The position numbers were made by a program, and so were the translations under genes. Source: Drosophila persimilis (lineage: Eukaryota; Arthropoda; Insecta; Diptera; Drosophilidae). From it: a stretch of 64,000 bases of DNA. Numbering within the stretch: the first letter of the stretch is position 1; each line of letters opens with the position of its first letter. Below the pieces are notes generated by a model. That model was not told the origin of the DNA, did no database searches, and saw only the letters and a list, made by a program, of their open reading frames with translations. The DNA lies in contig NW_020825289.1 in NCBI RefSeq assembly GCF_003286085.1, positions 21,354,001-21,418,000 on the forward strand, in the 5' to 3' direction. Of this stretch, positions 1-10,274 are shown one piece after another.

Positions 1-95
1 GGGGTGACAATGAACCACTTAGCCCAGCCATAGCCACAGTCAAAGACAGCCACAGAAAGCCAAAGCCAAAGCCTGCAGATTGTCAAAAGTCTGCG

Positions 96-116
96 GAGAG
101 AGAGAGAGAGAGAGAG
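96..116. repeat. (GA)n microsatellite
   Basis: Uninterrupted GA dinucleotide run. GA runs can bind GAGA factor in flies, but nothing here links it to a gene. Confidence 0.9.
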
Positions 117-250
117 GGAACCTCCAACGCCAACGCCAAGTCAAAGTCAGAGCCAGAATCAGATTCAGAGTCGGAGTCAAGATCGAACCAATTGGCAATT
201 GGTACAGGCGATCGAAATGTTTCTTGGCTCATGAATAACGCATAAGGATT

Positions 251-298
251 GGGCTTGGGCTTGGGGTTTGGGGTTCGGGGTTCGGGATCGGGATCGGG
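251..298 (+). other. G-quadruplex-type tract
   Basis: Eight runs of three or four G, each separated by exactly three bases (loops CTT, CTT, TTT, TTC, TTC, ATC, ATC). This exceeds the usual G3+N1-7 pattern for an intramolecular G-quadruplex. Folding is inferred from pattern only. It sits in gene-free DNA. Confidence 0.6.
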
Positions 299-2298
299 TT
301 CGGTTTTGGGTTCGACTGTGCGATGCCTTTTGTCAGGGGGCAGGCATCTGTCTGTGTGTTGTGTTTGTTTCTGTTACAATTTAAATAAAATTGAGGCTTT
401 GCCGAAACAAAAGGAAAAGCAGAAGACCCCCATCCCACCCTTTATTTTGGGTTTGGTTTCGGTTTTGGTTTTCTCTGAGCTGAAGTACCGTTCTGTCTTT
501 CGGAGTGTCTGTCCGGCCACAGGAAACAAAAGCACCGCTACAATCATAAAACGATTAACAGGTCGTGACCATTTCACCTGATTACCGGCTGGCAGTTACT
601 CGTTACCGGTTTTCCAGTTGGCCAAAAGCTCATTTGCATTCAGCGCGGACTCCCTTCGGCACTGTGACAAGTGCAGCGACAACGGAAGTTCAGAACTCCC
701 CACACCACGCGCCGCACACTCCGCCCTTCCGTCCTTCCGTCCTGTCCAGTTAGAACTTCCTTGCCAGCCCAGCATTTTAATATTCCCTCAATATTTAATT
801 ATGACAAAAGTCGAGATTGCTGCGTGCTTAGCATGACAGTGGGGCCCATCAGCCCTCGTGGCTTGGCTTTGTCTTGGGGCCAGGTTCTCTTTTTCGGTTG
901 ACGTCAGTCGGTAGTCGGATACCGCTGCCTCGGCCTCTACAAATTAGAACAGAATTATCCCACGCATCTCGGATAATGTACGCGAAATACTTGATCGATT
1001 GCCAGCGATCGATAGTTTGTTGTTGTTGCTGCTGCCGGACTGACAAGAGCTGGGCTGCAGACGAAGAACGTCCCAGACAGGCCACAAACCATCGGAGGAG
1101 TTGCATGCAACATCAGCAGCTACAGAAGCTACAGAAGCCACAGTAGCAGCAGCTTGGGATCGTCGGATCGTCGATGGTACAACAAATTTCAGCGCGTAGA
1201 ACGGTAACTTATTTTTTCTACCCGCTAACTAGAGGATATTCTGGGTGTATTGGACTGAAATGTCATTTAAAGATTCTGTCTTATATGATGTGCTTCTTTG
1301 TGAGCAAGGATCCTCTCAGAATTCTCTCGGTAAAGCGGTCTTTGATTTTGATGGACATCGTATCCACAGTTAGACATTTTATCCAGATGTTCAAGGATGA
1401 AGCAAACCTGCAGATAATCCAACTACAAGTACAGAAGGTATACCCTGGTCGAGCACTCCCAACTCCCCCCAGACTGGGGTCCACTTATTGTCAGGCCATG
1501 GAGCAGCAGGCAGGAGGTGGAGGCTCACAGCGATGTCTCCAGCCTGGCTGTGATAAAATGTGCGTAAGTGATCAGTTGGAAGAAATCGACTTGGAGTCCG
1601 ACTCCGACTCAAGACTCGAGACTCGAGAGTCTTTGCGTTGGGGTTAAAATTCTTGGACTTCTGTGATTCTTGAGGTTTTTTGCGCTGCGTTTCGTTTCGT
1701 TTAGTTTTCTGTTGCTGTTGGTTTCAACTCTCTTGGCACTCTTGGCAGCATTTTAAAATTACAAGTATGTAATTTTGCTGAAATCAAGCGCTCATATGAA
1801 AATTCCACTGGCGGAGCTGTCGATCGATCTCGATCTCACAGGCAATTGTGGAGCATTTTTAATTTGTGCTCTTTTGCCTGGAAATCAGAGCAATGAGGGT
1901 ACGCTCCGTTCGAAATACAGCTTGGACTGTGGACTGCGGACTGCGGGCTGTGCGGGTACGGGACCGTTCACCGACCTTATCGCGCCCACAAAATGTCAAT
2001 TCTGCGCACGTCGCTTCACAAGGCATCCCAATCAGTCGTGGCCGGGCCACTCTATGGCGTTTCAGGTAAGGCACGGCACAGGCACCCAGGAGGAGGTGGA
2101 GCAAATGTCTCTTCTCGATTCTACTGTTGATGCTGATGCCTGGATGCAGCCTGGCTGGCTGGCTGGCTGGCAGCTCGTCATCATTATCTCTGCGCTCTGC
2201 CAACACAACATCACAAATAATATGAGGAAAGCAACAAAACACAAATACTCGTACACAAAAAGAGGAGGCAAACAATCGTAGGGCATGGCATGGAAGGA
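299..2298. other. Left flank without a recognisable gene
   Basis: Open frames here are short, overlap on both strands and show no recognisable domain. The longest plus frame (1174-1647) begins at an ATG but ends in low-complexity glycine and acidic residues and resembles no family I know. Around 1205-1250 a 'ctacccgctaactag' stretch resembles the start of degenerate DINE-like elements, too weakly to call. Confidence 0.55.
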
Positions 2299-2419
2299 AA
2301 AGGGCTAGAGGATGGAGGACTGGCACTGGCCCCGGGACGACCGGGCTGCAAATAAACTATTTCAATCAATGCGTTTGTCGTCGTGCCATCGCTCGCTCCA
2401 AGGATCGTTCAGGCATTCT

Positions 2420-2534
2420 GACAGTCAGTCTGTCAGTCAGTCCGCCAGTCTGTTAGTCTTTCGGCTGTTGGTTTGCTTGGGTCAGTCTCAGTCCCAGTCT
2501 CAGTCACTATGCAAGCGATCGATCGATCGATCGC
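2420..2534. repeat. (CAGT/CTGT)n and (GATC)n simple repeats
   Basis: Imperfect CAGTCAGTCTGT repeats, then CAGTCTCAGTC repeats, and a (GATC)4-5 run near 2517-2533. Low-complexity DNA just left of the tandem duplication. Confidence 0.7.
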
Positions 2535-2711
2535 ATGCCAAATGTAGTTAGGTAGGATGAGTTGTGGCTACTGAGCTTCCTTCGTTGTTACCTTCAGGTA
2601 TTTCTGATATGAGCTGGATAAGGAACAGAGAGACTGGTGGGGAGTGTTTCAAGCTTGTGGGTCAAGGATTATTGATGGTGTAAGTGCTAAGAACAGCGAC
2701 TTTAAAAATCC

Positions 2712-3296
2712 CTATAAACGTTGACTTTCCTCAATCGTAGTCCTCCCATGGACTAGATACTCCTTCAAGATATCTTTATACTGCTGAATATGGAAGCCCT
2801 TCAAGCGGCTGCCACATAGATCGAGAGCATTGTGAGGTAGGCTGTGGGTGAACTCGATCAGTGAGCGGTGACGGCGATTGTTCAGCTGAATCTCATCGCC
2901 CGTCCAAATGCCCAATTGCAGACTGTATCCTTGATCAAGGACGATTAACAGCATAGTGCTTCCAAAGCTCCAATTGCAGCTGTAGTCAGAAATCAGCCCG
3001 GGCGGGGGTGGTGGAGCAGCAGTGTCATGGGCTGGCAGGCTGATATTTATTTGCCACCACTCAATGGTGTCATACCAATCAGCACTCAACAGTTAGCCCA
3101 AATGAACCGAAATTAAGAAAGCAGTACACATCATAAGTGTTGCAAGCCGTTGTTCCAAAGAAGCTATTCAAGCAGTAGAAAAAATCAGTGATGACGTATA
3201 CATATGTATTTGAGATATAAATGTTTAAGCATCAACATTTGGTTTCAAAACAGCGAAAAGAGCAGCAAAGACAAATGACATAACAATGATTAACAT
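2712..3296 (-). pseudogene. Unrecognised secreted-type gene, copy 1 (decayed)
   Basis: I do not recognise this gene. On the minus strand an ATG at 3296 opens a 23-residue hydrophobic, signal-peptide-like stretch that stops at 3225-3227. An intron-like segment ending in TTGAATAG follows, then residues FFGTTACNTYDVYCFL in a frame that stops at TGC-TGA. A second frame (stop at 2712) carries a proline run and the motif LDQGYSLQLGIW..RRHRSLIEF..LPHNALDLCG. Copy 2 preserves both the FGTTAC..DVY motif and the RRHR-LIEF motif, so the segment was once coding. The broken reading frame between the two parts suggests decay, although an undetected splice could also explain it. It lies just downstream of the DUF1091 copy on the same strand. 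Confidence 0.45.
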
Positions 3297-3564
3297 TTTG
3301 ATGATTTTCACCTAGCTACCGACTAATGAAGACCATTCAAAATGCAGCAGGTTCATTCAGCCCATACTCTCTTCTAAAAGGGGTATGGTGTTGTTTCTTG
3401 CCTTTTGGGAATTGTCTTTAGCTTCTGGTTCTTCTGCTGCTCCTTCAACCAACCAAGCCAACCGCATCCTGGATATATTCTATACATAAGAACGTTAAGA
3501 AAAGCTTATATATTTTTATTGAAAGTACGGAAAAAATATGAAATTGCTAAAATCTTATGTTTAT

Positions 3565-4269
3565 TTAGGAAAGCGTGAAGTATGCTTTGACCACTGCCAG
3601 GTTGATGTCATAGGCAATCCAATGAAATTGGAATAAGTAGTCACCATCAGGAAAAGGGAGATAAGCTGTCATCCGGTGATTTACATAATCTGCAGTAAGC
3701 TTGTCCAACAAAATCTTATCCTGTGAGTTAGAAATGGTAAGCCTGATTTAATTCTGTGATCCCCTGACCACTTACGCTGTACGGACACGAGTGATTTATG
3801 TTGGAGTAGGACCTGATGGTCTCATAAAAGAAGGTAGCTATGGGGTTAGGCTTCCGATTATTCACGAATCGGCAGGCATCGATTGTGAAGTTGTAGAGGA
3901 AGGGCCTATACCCACTAAATCGTTTGTACAGACCGAAGTTAACCTCGATATAGAAACTGTATTAACGTCATATTTTCTGTGGCCATTTTGGGCGAAAAAT
4001 CCTTGACTTTGGTAATGGGACTCTTAAACAGTTTGACTTTGGTTTGTAGCTCCTGTTCACGGACTTCAGAAAACAAGAGTCAAAATCACTGAACTGCTTA
4101 TCCAAGGAGTCGCATTCGATGTTCGTGAACTCCGTCCGGGAAGCGATCTGGGTTGAGTAACAATATATTTGTACTTTCACATGAATATTTTTCTAATCCT
4201 TCCTACCTCTGTTACCAAATTGGAAATCATCAAGAGACGAACCACAAACTCGAGCTTGGCGCATATCAT
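3565..4269 (-). pseudogene. DUF1091-family gene, copy 1 (broken)
   Basis: DUF1091 is a large Drosophila family of small secreted proteins that includes the CheA/CheB group, related to lipid-binding GM2-activator-like proteins; the role of this member is unknown. Four exons can be read on the minus strand: A 4269-4207 (21 aa, hydrophobic signal-like start), B 4147-4002, C 3943-3776, D 3720-3565 (stop TAA). Family hallmarks are FTNIECDSLDK, CFLKSVNRSY, GYRPFLYN, NHSCPY and a C-terminus reading RMTAYLPFPDGDYLF. Exon B has lost 10 bp relative to copy 2, shifting the frame after NRSYK, and its donor reads GA instead of GT. Exons C and D remain open. The two lesions make a normal protein unlikely, so I call it a pseudogene. 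Confidence 0.8.
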
Positions 4270-4304
4270 GAATTGTCAATAACTGCCCCAATAGCTGCAT
4301 TTTT

Positions 4305-5342
4305 ATACCCGATACTCAAAATGAGTATTGGGGTATATTAGATTTGTGGTAAAAGTGGATGTGTGTAACGTCCAGAAGGAATCGTTTCCGACCCTATAAA
4401 GTATATATATTCTTGATCAGCATCAATAGCCGAGTCGATTGAGCCCTGTCTGTCTGTCCGTCCGTCCGTCTGTCCGTCTGTCCGTCCCCTTCAGCGCCTA
4501 ATGCTCAAAGACTATAAGAGCTAGAGCAACGATGTTTTGGATCCAGACTTCTGTGATATGTCACTGCTCCAAAAATATTTCAAAACTTTGCCCCGCCCAC
4601 TTCCGCCCCCACAAAGGGCGAAAATCTGTGGCATCCACAATTTCGACGATACGAGAAAACTAAAAACGCAGAATCGTAGAAGATGACTATATCTTCTAGA
4701 GTGCAAAATCTGAACCAGATCGTATAATTATTACAGCCAGAATCACGAAAACAATTTCACTCTTTCTCGCCCTGTCTCTCTCTAACACACAGGTAGCATA
4801 GGCGGCTTTGCTTAGAGTAAAACATTAGCGCGTAGATCTCAGAGACTATAAAAGCTAGAGCAACCAAATTTGGTATCCACACTCCTAATATATCAGACCG
4901 AGACGAGTTTGTTTCAAAATTTCGCCACACCCCCTTCCGCCCCCGCAAAGGATGCAAATCTGGGGATATTCACAAATCTCAAAGACTATTAACGCTAGAG
5001 TAACCAAATTTGGAATCCGCACTTCTCTTAGATCTCACTATAAAACGTGTATCTCAAAATTTGGCCCCACCCCCTTCCGCCCACACAAAGGACGAAAATC
5101 TGTTGCATCCACAATATTGCAGATTCGAGAAAACTAAAAACGGGGAATCATAGATAGCGACCATATCTATCAGATTGCTGAATCTGGATCAGATCAGATA
5201 ATTTTTGTAGCCAAAAGGAACGCACTCTTTGTCGTGTCGTTAAATATTAGCGGCGTCTGCCGGAGGAGAGCCATACTGACTTAGTATCGGGTATAACCTT
5301 AGAGTTGCGGTGTCCGCAGCAACTCACAACGTTCCCCCTCGT
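4305..5342 (+). mobile_element. DINE-1/INE-1-type Helentron insertion
   Basis: It begins with the TATACCCGATACTC..GAGTATTGGGGTATAT start and continues with the CGTTTCCGACC..TATAAAGTATATATATTCTTGATCAG core, the AGCCGAGTCGA motif and the (GTCC/GTCT)n stretch at about 4447-4488 that mark DINE-1/INE-1 elements in flies. Diverged internal repeats (CCGCCC..CACAAAGG..GAAAATCTG) recur near 4595, 4930 and 5070. It ends with the GTATAACC..GTTGCGG..CCGCAGCAAC..CGTTCCCCCTCG terminus. There is no ORF for a Rep/helicase, so it is non-autonomous. The borders are set by comparison with the uninterrupted equivalent site in copy 2 (about 8160-8180). Confidence 0.85.
5302..5325 (+). repeat. Subterminal hairpin of the DINE-1 element
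   Basis: GAGTTGC at 5302-5308 pairs with GCAACTC at 5319-5325, and GG/CC can extend the stem with a small bulge. A hairpin just inside the 3' end is typical of Helitron-class elements and supports the end near 5342. Confidence 0.6.
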
Positions 5343-6120
5343 TGAATTTTGATTTAAACGGATCGTCATTTAAAATGAAGCATTTAGTTTGGTTCCATTG
5401 ATCAGTAGATGCCCAGATTACGATGATTAGATAATTTACCAATAATAATAATATTGAGAATTATAGCTCTCAATTATGGCCATGTTTTTAAATATAATTT
5501 CTGTGTAATTTTTGCGAGTTTCAGATAACTCGTTTTAGGGTGCAGTGAACGCTATTCATCGTTCTCCCACACTTGAATCACGTCTGGCTGTAGTATTTGT
5601 TTTGTTAACGCGAATTCGGGAGTTTTGGCCGTCTCGTCTTATCAGTCGTTTGCTATAATACAAACAAAAGTGGCTAAGGTTGTTGTGCATGGCGCGTGGT
5701 CGTTGTTGATATAGAAGAACTGGAGGGTCCATCATATTGGGTGTGGGAATTGGTTCCCTCTGCATATAGAAGCCTAAAAGGCTTTGACGTATTTTTGGCT
5801 ATAGTATTTGTTATAGACAGATATCTAAATTATATAATGTTATCTTTATTTGCTGCATAAAATGTCTTTGATTTAATAAATCGGCGAGAATTGCCAAACA
5901 TTAATCTAATCATTATATTTCTTGAATTGCTTAAGATTGAATTCTTTTTTAGAAACATACTTATTTATTTATATTTTTTTAAATGGTTAGTTGAATAATT
6001 TAAACTAATTTACATTTTCCATATTTTTATTATCCCCCAATTCCCAATCAAAGAACTCAATTATCAGTTATGATAAGGAGATATGGCAGAGAGTTGAGGG
6101 TAGAGGATGGAAGACTGGCA

Positions 6121-6697
6121 TTGTCCCGAGTCGATCGAGTTGCCACAGAGATCGAGAGCATTATGAGACAGGCCCTTGTTGAACTCGATCAGTGGGCGGT
6201 GACGGCGATGGTTCAGCTGATTCTCATCTCGCGCCCAAATGCCTCCTTGCAGACTGTATCCTTGATCAAGGACTGCCAAAGCTCCAAGAGCAGCTGTAGG
6301 CGGAAATTAGCCCGAGGGTGACGGAGCAGCTGCATGGGCATGGCAAACGGATATTTGTTTGCAGGCTGCAGTCAATGGTGTCATAACAATCAGCACTCAA
6401 CAGTCAGCCCAAAGGAACAAATTTAATGTACTAGCTGGCAAAGTCTGGCAGCTATGAAAATGCTACACTGCTTTGTGAAACCAGTAAATCCAAGCAGTCC
6501 AAAAAGAAGTACACATCGCAAGCGGTGCAAGCAGTTGTTCCAAACAATCTGTTAAAGCAATAGGAAGCATCAGTGGTTAACGTATATTTGAAATAGAAAT
6601 ATCTCAGCATCAACATTTCGGTTCCAAGAGGGCGAAACGAATAACAAATGATAACATATACGATGTGAGAGAGCAACACCATTAAATAAGCAAACAT
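6121..6697 (-). pseudogene. Unrecognised secreted-type gene, copy 2
   Basis: Minus-strand partner of 2712-3296. An ATG at 6697 opens an 81-residue frame to a stop at 6452. It has a hydrophobic, signal-like start (MFAYLMVLLSHIVYVII) and a cysteine-bearing end with RLFGTTACTACDVYFFLDCL. The middle of this frame lines up with the intron-like part of copy 1, so the open frame may be partly fortuitous. The second part (RRHRPLIEF..LSHNALDLCG) lies at about 6140-6279 in another frame. It has lost 12 bp relative to copy 1 just before VLDQGYSL, and its upstream reading frame is not continuous. No family is recognised. It could be a small functional secreted peptide or a relic. Confidence 0.4.
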
Positions 6698-6965
6698 TTT
6701 TAATATATTTTTTGTTGGAATAAAATAAAATAATTTAATATTATTCAATTGACTGTACAAAAAAAAGTTTAAATCTCAAACACAATTAATGAAAATTTTG
6801 AGGTTTTCCACCTAACTACCGACTACTGAACACCACTCAAAATGCAGCAGGTTCATCGAACCCAAACTCTCTGCCAAAAGGGGGATTGTCTCTTGCCTTT
6901 TGGGTATTGTCTTTTGCTTCTGGTTCTTCTGCTGCTGCTTCCACAGAAAGCCAACCGCTCCCTGG

Positions 6966-7333
6966 CGACCATGTGCTGATGCCCACAGAAATGAATAAAT
7001 ATTAATGCTGATGCGACGCGATTCGCCAATGAAAGTGGTGTTTGCCCGCTCTTCGGCGAATATTGGTCTCGACTCTGCTTGTGCTTAGAACTTTTCGCCT
7101 AATCGAAAGTCGGGCCGTGAGAATCCAGCGTGCGAGTCATCAAACTCTCTGGACTCGAGTTCAATGCGATCGGGTTCAAATTTGAGGAAGTATAACTTTT
7201 CTGGGGGTAGCGTAGCAAACGATATCGGTCGTCACTGCGGCCGATAAGGCGTGACTAAGAAAACCGAAATCAAAACAAACCAGAAGGAAACGGCGGTATC
7301 TAGGGGGCCGAAACTTTCGATACAACCAATTTT
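6966..7333. other. Segment present only in copy 2
   Basis: Copy 1 passes directly from CCAACCGCATCCTGG to ATATATTCTATACATAAG (about 3465-3490). Copy 2 has about 370 bp between the matching sequences. It shows no ORF, terminal repeat or target-site duplication that I can see. It is either an insertion into copy 2 or a deletion from copy 1. Confidence 0.6.
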
Positions 7334-7409
7334 GGTATATATATTCTACACATAAGAAGGTTAAGAAACGCTTCCATATTTGTATTACAAGTAGGGTAGA
7401 TTAGATCAT

Positions 7410-8139
7410 TCAAGAAAGCCTGAAGTATACTTTGACCACTGCCCGGTTGATGTCGTAGGCCATACAATGAAATTGGAATAAGTAGTCACCATCAGGAAAA
7501 GGGAGATAAGCCGTCATCCGGCGATGTACAAAATCTGCAGTAAGCTTGTCCAGCACAACAAAATCCTGTGGGTTAGAAATCGTATGTCTGAATCAATACC
7601 GTGATCCCCTGACCACTTACACTGTACGGACACGAGTGGTTCATGTTGGTGTAGGGCTTGAAGATTTAAAAAATGAAGCTAGCTGTGGGGTTGGATTTCT
7701 GATTGTTATGGAATCGAAAGGCATCGACTGTTAAGTTGTAGAGGAAGGGCCTTTACCCACTAAATCGTTTATACAGACCGAAGTTAACCTGGATATAGAA
7801 ACTGTATTAACGTCATAATTGCTGTGGCCATTTTGGGCGGAAAAACCTTGACTTTGGTAACGGGACTCTTAAACAGTTGTACTTTGATGGAAATGTATTT
7901 GAAGCTCCTGTTCACGGACTTCAGAACACAATATTCAAAATCACTAAACTGCTTATCCAAGGAGTCGCATTCGATGTTCGTGAACTCCGTCCGGGAAGCG
8001 ATCTGGGTTGAGTAACAATATATTTTTACCATTACATGAAAAGTTTCCTATTCACAATGATAGCTCGGTTACAGGCCTCTGTTACCAAATATGAAATCAT
8101 TACGAGACGAACCACAAACTCGAGCTTGGCGCACATCAT
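7410..8139 (-). pseudogene. DUF1091-family gene, copy 2 (broken)
   Basis: Paralogue of 3565-4269 with the same four exons on the minus strand: A 8139-8077, B 8002-7847 (52 codons, intact, ending SPVTKVK), C 7788-7621, D 7565-7410 (stop TGA). Hallmarks include EFTNIECDSLDKQFSDFEYC, NRSFKYISIK and MTAYLPFPDGDYLFQFH. Exon C carries two in-frame stops, TAA at 7753-7755 (where copy 1 has TAT, Tyr) and TAA at 7666-7668. The donor after exon A reads GC instead of the GT seen in copy 1. The intron between B and C has a weak donor (GTTTTT) but a good acceptor. No full-length product is possible without readthrough, so this is a pseudogene. Confidence 0.85.
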
Positions 8140-9254
8140 GGATTGTCACTGAACCCACAATAACTAAATTTTTGAATTGAATTCATTTAAAATTAGCATT
8201 TAGTCTGGGTCCATTAATCACTTAATGCCCATAGTACGATGATTAAGTAATTTTCCAACGTTTTTCTCTGCATCGCTTAATAATATTGATAAAAAAAGTA
8301 AAAAATTCTCTCCTCGGGACAGATGGGAAACACCTTTCTTATATGCTTTGTACGCATATTTTACTCCTACATACAAAAATGGGGAATGTCCCATAGAAAT
8401 GACTTCCCATAGCTCTCAATTATGACCATATTTATAAATATTATATCTGTGTGATTTTTGCGTGTGTCAGATAACTCTTTTTCGGGTGCAATGAACGCGA
8501 TTCACCGCTCTCCCATACTTGAATCGCGCCAGGCAGTAGTATTTGTTTTGTTAACGCGAATTCGGGAGTTTTGGCCGTCTCGTCTTATCAGCCGTTTACC
8601 AAAATACAAAAAAAAAGTGGCTAAGGTTGTTGTGCATAGCGCGTGGTCGTAGTTGATATGGAAGAACTGGAGGGTCCGTGGGAATAGGCTCCCTCTGCAG
8701 AGAGATGCCTAAAAGCCTTTGACTTATTTCTTCATTTTATCTTTATCTTTAATTGTTGCATAAAATGCCTTTGATAAAATAAATCGGCGAGTATTACCAA
8801 ACCCTAATCTAATCATTATTTTATTTGATTTGTGGAAGAAAGTTCTTTTCCGAAACAAATTTATTTATTTTGTTTATTATTTAAATGGATAGAATAACAT
8901 CACATTTCACTACCGTTCATTTAAACTAACTCACATTTTCTTTTGTTTTAATAACCGTACTTTCCCAATCAAAGAACTCAATTATCAGTTGGGATAAGGC
9001 CATCTTGCCCCATCTACATATGGCATTTCGTCAGTGGCCGCAATTGATAAGCACGCATCGACATCTGATCAATGATTGGGCAACAGGGGCACAATGGAAC
9101 GCCTTTGAACAATAAGGGTGCAGTGTCGAGGGCAACGCATTTGTGCAACACGCACAAGGAAGCGGCTGCAGCGGCAGTGTAATTTGCACAATCTCCTCTG
9201 ATGTTGTCATCGATATCGATATATCAGATGGGTTATCATTTGACTGATAAGGAA

Positions 9255-9288
9255 GGGGCTGCGGGTGGGGCTGGGGTTGGGGCTGGGG
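9255..9288 (+). other. G-quadruplex-type tract
   Basis: Six runs of three or four G with loops of one to four bases (CTGC, T, CT, TT, CT). Very dense G-run spacing, about 1.9 kb upstream of the slbo start site and just right of the tandem duplication. Structure is inferred from pattern only. Confidence 0.55.
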
Positions 9289-10027
9289 AATCAACGCTGA
9301 AGAGCGGTCCTGTCATCGACATCGCCAACGCCATCGGCATCTGCTCTTATCGTACAACCGCGCACGGGGCGTATGATTAATAAAATCCGAATAAACAAAG
9401 GGGCAACGGAGAGCAGCGCACACACCTTCAAAAAGTAAACGACAACTTGACCTAAATCAAAGAAAACGGAAAAGGAGAGAGTCGTAGAAAGAGAAAGAGA
9501 GAGAGAGAGACAGACAGAGAGAGAAAGGGAGTGATTCAAAGAGAGGGAGAGCCAGAGACAGAGCAAAGACAACTTTTACAAATCGCTGCATTTAAATAAA
9601 CAAAACTACGAGGCGTGCTAATTTTTATGAATTTCATAACATGATTTTAATTTTAATAAGACGCAAAAGCAACAGCAAAAGCAACAAGAAAAGCACTGCG
9701 TACGATATTACGTGAAAGCTCTCTGATGCGTTGCGACGCGACGCCTCCGTCCGAGCAGTCACGCATGCGCGCCAAAATAAATCCCCCCGAAATGCAGCTC
9801 TTCACGAACTTCTTCTGAGTCAAAAGTCTAGGCAGAAATCAATGAGTGCGAGAAAGGCCCTTCTGGGAGAGTCAGAGAGAAAGAGAGAGAGAGAGGTGAG
9901 GGGAATGCCGGTTTATGCGGGCGTGATTTTGTTATTGTTGCTTCTCCCAAAGCAAACGAAAATGAAAGCGAGAGAAGAGAGACAACACGCGGGCAGTGTA
10001 TTCAGTGCCAAAGCTGGCGCTCTTTTT

Positions 10028-10196
10028 GTATACCCTAGATGTAAAAGGAGGTATATCCGACTATATGCTTATCATCATCTAGTACTATCCTAAGAATGTC
10101 CGTCTGTCTGTCCTTCTGCACTTTTATATAACTTTTTATAGGAAGCTGATGCTTATGTATCGTATCTTGAAATGTTTATAGCTGAAAGGGTATCAA
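10028..10196. mobile_element. Possible short degenerate DINE/MITE-like fragment
   Basis: It starts with GTATACCCTAGATG, has a GTCCGTCTGTCTGTCC core, and ends AAAGGGTATCAAAGCCTCG. This tataccc...gggtat layout with a GTCC/GTCT core is common in short fly elements, but the rest is too diverged to assign a family. Confidence 0.35.
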
Positions 10197-10266
10197 AGCC
10201 TCGACTACCGAGAGCTTTCTCCTCTCTTGTTTTCTTTCGTTGTTGACTACCTGCATGCAAATTTTG

Positions 10267-10274
10267 TGACGTCA
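10267..10274. promoter_or_regulatory. Perfect CRE palindrome (TGACGTCA)
   Basis: Full cAMP-response-element palindrome, the preferred site of CREB/ATF-type bZIP dimers, about 0.9 kb upstream of the predicted slbo start. Function is inference. Confidence 0.4.

Larger units (their letters stand above)
2810..6078. repeat. Tandem duplication, copy 1
   Basis: The block matches 6140-8999 in the same orientation over most of its length. Shared landmarks in order are the ATCGAGAGCATT and CTTGATCAAGG stretch (about 2820-2945 and 6150-6275), the AATGCAGCAGGTTCAT stretch, all four DUF1091 exons, a block at about 5590-5720, and the end 'caattatcagtt..gataagg'. Copy 1 is longer because it holds a DINE-1 insertion (4305-5342). 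It also lacks about 370 bp present in copy 2. Divergence is clear by eye, so the event is not very recent. Confidence 0.85.
6140..8999. repeat. Tandem duplication, copy 2
   Basis: Partner of 2810-6078. It carries the same order of features: unknown gene (minus), DUF1091 gene (minus), conserved block at about 8525-8665. The DINE-1 insertion is absent, and an extra segment of about 370 bp sits at 6966-7333. Confidence 0.85.

Noticed and set aside
1174-1647. 157-codon plus-strand frame
   Set aside because: No domain, no splice context, and low-complexity end; not distinguishable from chance.
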